Below, one piece after another: positions 23,704 to 27,380 of a stretch of 27,380 nt of DNA. The stretch is taken from contig JANOBD010000061.1 in NCBI GenBank assembly GCA_031411495.1, positions 1 through 27,380 on the forward strand, given 5' to 3'. Source of the DNA: JANOBD01 sp031411495. Its GTDB lineage: Bacteria > Planctomycetota > Phycisphaerae > Tepidisphaerales > Tepidisphaeraceae. Position 1 is the stretch's first letter, and every line of letters begins with the position of its first letter. The position numbers were made by a program, and so were the translations under genes. Under the pieces are notes generated by a model. That model saw only the letters and a program-made list of their open reading frames with translations, made no database searches and had not been told where the DNA came from.

Positions 23704-25420
23704 GCCTCGAGCCCGGTCTCGTCGCGGCTCGCGAAGCCGCTTGCGAACGCAAAGACGCCAGCAGTTGCCTGTTCGCAATGTCGTCCGGGTAAAGCTCGTT
23801 CGACTTCTCCGCCCACCACAGGGCTCGGTCAAACTCGTCAAGGATGACCATCCCCTCGGCCGTCGTCTGGGCGAGCTGTGCCAGTTCCTGCTTGGAGGCT
23901 TTGCGGGCTTCCCGGAACCGCCAGACCGTATCGAAAGTTTCAAGCGACTCGGTGCGTTTTTTCTGGGCAACTGCGAGATCGCCTGCATCCTTGGCGCGCC
24001 GCGAGAGCGATGCCTTGACCCGCGCCAGATTGATATACGCATTGCCGAAATCGGGCTTGAGGCGGACGGCCTCTTCGAGAAGCGGTTCGGCGGCTTCAGG
24101 CCGCGGATAGAAGCCGCCCATGTAGGCCGCGGCGAGATTGTTCCGGCCGACGGCGCTGTTCGGGTTGGCCGCCATCGTGCTTTGAAACAACGTCTCGGAG
24201 TCGTGCCAGGTTTTGGACTGGTCGAACGCGCGCGCCGCCAGCGCTGCCAGCAGCACGCTTGCGATCGCGTAGGTTGCGCGGCTCGGCTTGAGACTCACCA
24301 GCCATGCGATCACGACGGCAATTCCCAGCAGCGAGAAGTAGAGATAGTGGTCGGTCGTCAGGCTGATGTGCTGCATCTGGAACGTCACCGCGCCCGACAC
24401 CGGCGCGAAACCGATGAGAAACAGCGCCGCGCCCGCCGCCAGCACTGGCCTGCGACGCAGATTTACCAGGATCGCCAGCGCCAGCCCGACGGGGATGATC
24501 CACATCCAGTAGACCCGCGGATTGGACATCACCGCTTCGTACGTGCGGCTGTAATCGATCCCGAGCCGCTGCGGCCAGAGGATCTTGCCGAGATAGAAGT
24601 TGATGTTGTCGCAGATGATGAACGGCCGCTGCCAGATCGGTGAGGGCGTCACCGAGTCGACATACTGCGCAATGCGCGCCACCCACGCCCCCGCCGCGGT
24701 GATGAGAAAGAGCGGCGCCAATTCGATCGCGGTTGCGATCCAGCGGCGACGCAGGAGCAGTCCATCGATCACCAGCAGGGCGGCCGGAGTTACCATCGAG
24801 GTCGGCTTGCTCAGGATGCCCAGCACCAGCAGCACGCAGCATGCCGGCAGTTCCCAGGATTTCCAAAGCGAGCCGTTCGCGCTTTCGATCGCGCGGACGC
24901 GCCGCAGATAGAGAGAAACGATCGCCAGCGCGAAGAACCAGCAGAGCAGGTCCTTCATGCCGCTGACCCAGCCGACGGTTTCGACCTGCACCGGATGAAG
25001 CCCGAAGAACAGCGCGCCGATCAGCGCCGCGTCAACGCGGTTGAACAGTCGGCGAAGGATGCCGAAGACGAGCAGCGTCGATCCCACGTGCAGCAGAACG
25101 TTGGCCGTGTGGAAGAACCAGGGGTTGAGATAGATCATCTCGTCGCCCGGCTCGGCGACGTAAGCGATCTTGGCGATCGCCGCCCAGACGGTGAACGTCA
25201 CCGGCACATACAGTCCCTGCGTCATCTGCTTCCAGAAGAATGAGACGGAAGCGAACGTCGGATTGGCGATCATCGAGTTCTGGTGGATCGTCATCTGATC
25301 GTCCCACCAACTGAAGTTGCTGGCGCAGAGACGGCAGAGCGTGGCGATGACGATCGCCGCGATCAGCAATCGAACAGGCCAGAGCGTGCGGGAGTTTTCG
25401 TGGGCGGTTTGATCTGGCAT
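23657..25420 (-). CDS. GT-C-like membrane protein with C-terminal TPR repeats
   Basis: The protein has 587 residues from the ATG at 25420. Longer starts (25498, 25558) add a leader without membrane character, and the longest would overlap the coaD coding region. A first helix (about 15-33) is followed by a loop with WWDDQMTIHQNSMIANP, the acidic-pair motif typical of GT-C glycosyltransferase-like TPR proteins, then HTANVLLHVGSTLLVF and FFGLHPVQVETVGWVSGMKD, both characteristic of this family. About ten membrane helices extend to residue ~415. TPR-like repeats follow (NSAVGRNNLAAAYM, PDFGNAYINLARVK, FDRALWWAEKSNEL), and the C-terminus is Ser/Thr/Pro/Arg-rich. A role in protein or lipid glycosylation is inferred from the fold. 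The low-complexity tail overlaps the STAS gene by 47 nt. Confidence 0.82.
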   Translation of the reverse strand: MPDQTAHENSRTLWPVRLLIAAIVIATLCRLCASNFSWWDDQMTIHQNSMIANPTFASVSFFWKQMTQGLYVPVTFTVWAAIAKIAYVAEPGDEMIYLNPWFFHTANVLLHVGSTLLVFGILRRLFNRVDAALIGALFFGLHPVQVETVGWVSGMKDLLCWFFALAIVSLYLRRVRAIESANGSLWKSWELPACCVLLVLGILSKPTSMVTPAALLVIDGLLLRRRWIATAIELAPLFLITAAGAWVARIAQYVDSVTPSPIWQRPFIICDNINFYLGKILWPQRLGIDYSRTYEAVMSNPRVYWMWIIPVGLALAILVNLRRRPVLAAGAALFLIGFAPVSGAVTFQMQHISLTTDHYLYFSLLGIAVVIAWLVSLKPSRATYAIASVLLAALAARAFDQSKTWHDSETLFQSTMAANPNSAVGRNNLAAAYMGGFYPRPEAAEPLLEEAVRLKPDFGNAYINLARVKASLSRRAKDAGDLAVAQKKRTESLETFDTVWRFREARKASKQELAQLAQTTAEGMVILDEFDRALWWAEKSNELYPDDIANRQLLASLRSQAASRAATRPGSRPTTAPTPRDGSASSR

Positions 25421-25542
25421 TTTGGCGGATGCGATCGTTCCAGTTGCGAACGAGGAAAGCAAGCAAGAGCGAATTGCCCCGAGACGCCACGCGGGCATCA
25501 GCGCTTTCGCCGCTGGCCGTCGGACGCTAGGCTCACGAGGGT

Positions 25543-26082
25543 ATGAATCCCACTCCAACGCGCCGCGTCGCCGTCTTTCCGGGCCAGTTCGATCCGATCA
25601 CGCTCGGGCATCTCGACATTATCCGGCGGGGTGCGGTGCTATTCGACGAAGTGGTGGTGGGCGTCGGCACGAACCCGGAAAAGCGCGAACTGTTCGGTCA
25701 CGACATGCGAGTGCAGATGATTGCTGAACTGCTAACCGACATCCCGGGGGCGTCGGTTCGGAAATACATCGGGCTCACCGTCGACTTTGTGAAAGAGGTC
25801 GGGGCGATGGCCATCCTCCGCGGCATCCGTGATGTCTCGGATCTGCGTTACGAGTTCCAGTTGGCCTTGGCGAACCGATCGGTCGGAAAGGTCGAAACGG
25901 TGTTTATCATGACCGGCGATCAGTTCGCACTGACGAGCAGCAGCTTAATTCGCCAGGTGGTCATGCTCGGCGGCGATGCCCGGTCGCTATCTCCTGTGGT
26001 GCCGGAGAATGTCATCCAACAACTGATTCGCTGGCAAAAAACGCACGCACGGACGACCGAACCTGACACACCCACGACTTGA
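25543..26082 (+). CDS. coaD: Phosphopantetheine adenylyltransferase
   Basis: The protein has 179 residues; CGAGGG stands just before the ATG at 25543. It transfers AMP from ATP to 4'-phosphopantetheine, giving dephospho-CoA, the penultimate step of coenzyme A synthesis in the cytoplasm. The nucleotidyltransferase signature GQFDPITLGHLDII has Thr20 and His23 of the T-x-G-H motif. ILRGIRDVSDLRYEFQLAL (91-109) matches the substrate-binding block, and LTSSSLIRQV (130-139) is the ISSTxIR-like nucleotide-binding motif. Length is slightly above the usual ~160 because of a polar Thr/Pro-rich tail. It is divergent from the GT-C/TPR gene across 122 nt and not obviously in an operon. Confidence 0.97.
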   Translation: MNPTPTRRVAVFPGQFDPITLGHLDIIRRGAVLFDEVVVGVGTNPEKRELFGHDMRVQMIAELLTDIPGASVRKYIGLTVDFVKEVGAMAILRGIRDVSDLRYEFQLALANRSVGKVETVFIMTGDQFALTSSSLIRQVVMLGGDARSLSPVVPENVIQQLIRWQKTHARTTEPDTPTT

Positions 26083-26187
26083 GTGATCTCCCAAGGGCCG
26101 ACTCTAAGGATGGGCGGATAATATAGCCTGTCGCTGCGGTACTTTGTGCTTGACTGCACCCCTACGCTTGGTAGCGTATCAAACGGA

Positions 26188-26253
26188 CAAGGCGGCAAGC
26201 CGTGTAACCACGGCGGCCTTGCGCAAGGCGGATGCAGGCGGAAGCTGCCTTGC
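26188..26253 (+). other. Structured element with alternative hairpins in the coaD-prepilin gap
   Basis: CAAGGC occurs at 26188-26193 and again at 26224-26229; GCCTTG occurs at 26216-26221 and 26247-26252. The first fold pairs 26188 with 26216, with CCGTG/CACGG around a TAAC loop inside it. The second fold pairs 26223-26229 with 26247-26253. A competing arrangement uses the perfect palindrome GCCTTGCGCAAGGC (26216-26229). The region could be the coaD transcript end or part of a leader RNA of the prepilin gene. Strand is not certain. Confidence 0.4.
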
Positions 26254-26363
26254 CGAAACGGGGATCTTGCGGCGTTGACTCTCCGTCGATGTCGCTTGCA
26301 CTGAAGGAAACAGGAACGACGCTGGCTTTCATCTAATATTATGTTGATCCAGTGTCTTCCGCT

Positions 26364-26398
26364 GCGGCGATGTTCGCCGTGGTCAACTTGGTCGCCGC
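26364..26398 (+). other. Second set of alternative stems upstream of the prepilin gene
   Basis: GCGGCGA (26364-26370) can pair with TCGCCG (26374-26379) as a tight hairpin with a TGT loop, or with TCGCCGC (26392-26398) as a longer-range stem. An A-run follows at 26399-26404. Around it, the 26083-26524 gap (442 nt) contains AT-rich TAATATTA near 26335 and TTGACT hexamers at 26150 and 26275, but no convincing promoter pair and no gene. Confidence 0.3.
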
Positions 26399-26510
26399 AA
26401 AAAACATCGTGACAACCGACCGCTCCGGACCCTCCCAAAAGGTTCCAAACTGCAATCATATCTGACTCATTGTCAGGTCGGTCCATCGATGCGAAGTAGC
26501 GGCTCGTGTG

Positions 26511-26517
26511 AAAGGAG
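26511..26517 (+). promoter_or_regulatory. Strong ribosome binding site of the prepilin gene
   Basis: AAAGGAG lies seven bases before the ATG at 26525. It is among the strongest Shine-Dalgarno sequences in this window, in keeping with high expression. Confidence 0.8.
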
Positions 26518-26524
26518 CTTCTAA

Positions 26525-27380
26525 ATGAAGCGCACCACTCGCTCGGGCTTTACGCTCGTCGAATTGCTTGTTGTTATCGGTATCATCGCACTGCTCATCT
26601 CGATCCTGCTCCCGTCGCTCAACCGCGCTCGTGAAACGGCCAACCGTGTCAAGTGCGCCAGCAACCTGAAGCAGATCGGCCAGGCGATCCTTCTGTACTC
26701 CAACGAAAACCGCAACGCCTACCCGCGTACGAAGTACAACTCGGCGGCCACCGCGGTTCCGACCTGGGGTTCTCCTTACGCCGCCACCATCACCAGCGCC
26801 GCGACCGTCGCCACCACCTCGTGCGATCCGTTCGGCACGAGCACCGGCAGCCCGACCTACGGCACGCTTGACAACGACGTGACGGCCGCCCTCTTCCTCC
26901 TGCTCCGTACGCAGGACCTGGTTCCTGAAGTGTTCGTCTGCCCAAGCTCGAACCAGGAAAAGTTCGATTACGGTGGCAGCGGCGCCAGCGCCGCGAGCTT
27001 CGTCAACTGGCCCGGCACGACCGCCGTCCAGAACAACCTGAGCTACAGCTATCAGGATCCGTATCCGAGCGTGAACGCCACCTCGCAGGGCTTCAAGCTC
27101 AACAACTCGATCACGGCTGAGTTCGCCGTGATGTCGGACAAGAGCCCCGGCTACACCTCGGGCACCGACAACGTCACCGCCGTGTTGTCCACCAGCTCGA
27201 GCCGTGACACCCGTCAGGGCAACAGCAACAACCACGACAAGGACGGCCAGAACGTTCTGTACGGCGACTTCCACGTCGAGTTCCAGCAGAATCCGTTCGT
27301 CGGCGTTCAGCGCGACAACATCTTCACCGCCCGTCAAGTCACCACCACCACAGTCGGTGGCGTGAGCAGCGGTGCTGGCG
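26525..27380 (+). CDS. Type II secretion/prepilin-like protein with H-X9-DG-type end (partial)
   Basis: The gene runs off the right edge; 285 codons are visible from the ATG at 26525 and no stop is reached. The N-terminus is a type III (prepilin) signal: short basic MKRTTRSG, cleavage expected between Gly8 and Phe9, Glu at position +5 of TLVELL, then a hydrophobic helix and a conserved KCASNLKQIGQAILLYSNEN segment. Towards the end, NHDKDGQNVLYGDFHVEFQQNPF corresponds in part to the H-X9-DG region of planctomycete prepilin-like proteins, though the usual DGH reads DFH here. Such proteins are processed by a prepilin peptidase and found in many copies in Phycisphaerae; their role is poorly known. 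The middle is rich in Ala, Thr, Ser and Gly. Codons are strongly biased to C and G endings with a strong ribosome site, suggesting abundant expression. Confidence 0.9.
   Translation, partial: MKRTTRSGFTLVELLVVIGIIALLISILLPSLNRARETANRVKCASNLKQIGQAILLYSNENRNAYPRTKYNSAATAVPTWGSPYAATITSAATVATTSCDPFGTSTGSPTYGTLDNDVTAALFLLLRTQDLVPEVFVCPSSNQEKFDYGGSGASAASFVNWPGTTAVQNNLSYSYQDPYPSVNATSQGFKLNNSITAEFAVMSDKSPGYTSGTDNVTAVLSTSSSRDTRQGNSNNHDKDGQNVLYGDFHVEFQQNPFVGVQRDNIFTARQVTTTTVGGVSSGAG

Noticed and set aside
26188..26404. Cyclic di-GMP (GEMM) riboswitch before the prepilin gene
   Set aside because: The conserved CACGCACAGGGCAAACC and GACGCAAAGCC segments are absent.

Overview
The window looks like chromosomal DNA of a planctomycete, most likely class Phycisphaerae. 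The evidence is a secreted peptidase with an N-terminal LEPR-XLL motif and a C-terminal dockerin-like repeat pair, and a prepilin of the H-X9-DG type (N-terminal GFTLVELLVV, C-terminal GDFHVEF) cut by the right edge. Many uncharacterised membrane and secreted proteins of planctomycete flavour, GC-rich codon use and short, mostly monocistronic units on both strands agree with this. No rRNA, tRNA, CRISPR, integrase or intact insertion sequence was seen.

Layout. 56-670: single-domain PqiA-like membrane protein, convergent with an M14 carboxypeptidase (812-2551, minus). 2688-3200: small zinc-ribbon membrane protein. 3433-5106 (minus): large polytopic membrane protein, divergent from 5197-6111 (another unknown membrane protein), which is followed after 12 nt by an MlaE-type lipid transport permease. 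6979-10486 (minus): DNA-repair pair of an Lhr-like DExH helicase and a PdeM-type phosphoesterase. 10748-12616: GlmS. 12857-15352 (minus): three exported or enzymatic genes (unknown secreted protein, endonuclease/exonuclease/phosphatase, unknown coiled-coil secreted protein), with a clear intrinsic terminator between the last two. 16043-19932: translationally coupled CHASE4 histidine kinase and REC-GGDEF-EAL regulator. 20178-21191: orphan ABC ATPase whose stop codon abuts the stop of a convergent zinc-ribbon membrane protein (21192-22325). 22444-23238: unknown acidic protein. 23350-23703: STAS protein, overlapping tail-to-tail with a GT-C/TPR membrane protein (23657-25420, minus). 25543-26082: CoaD. 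26525-27380: prepilin.

Functionally there are housekeeping genes (glmS, coaD, helicase/pdeM), envelope genes (pqiA-like, mlaE-like, membrane proteins, prepilin, peptidase) and one signalling module making or degrading cyclic di-GMP. The less expected structures are two repeat-like in-frame insertions inside the helicase gene, the first an 84-nt block bounded by 9-bp inverted repeats, and a 440-nt coaD-prepilin intergenic region with mutually exclusive palindromic pairings. All family assignments come from reading motifs by eye; no database search was run.
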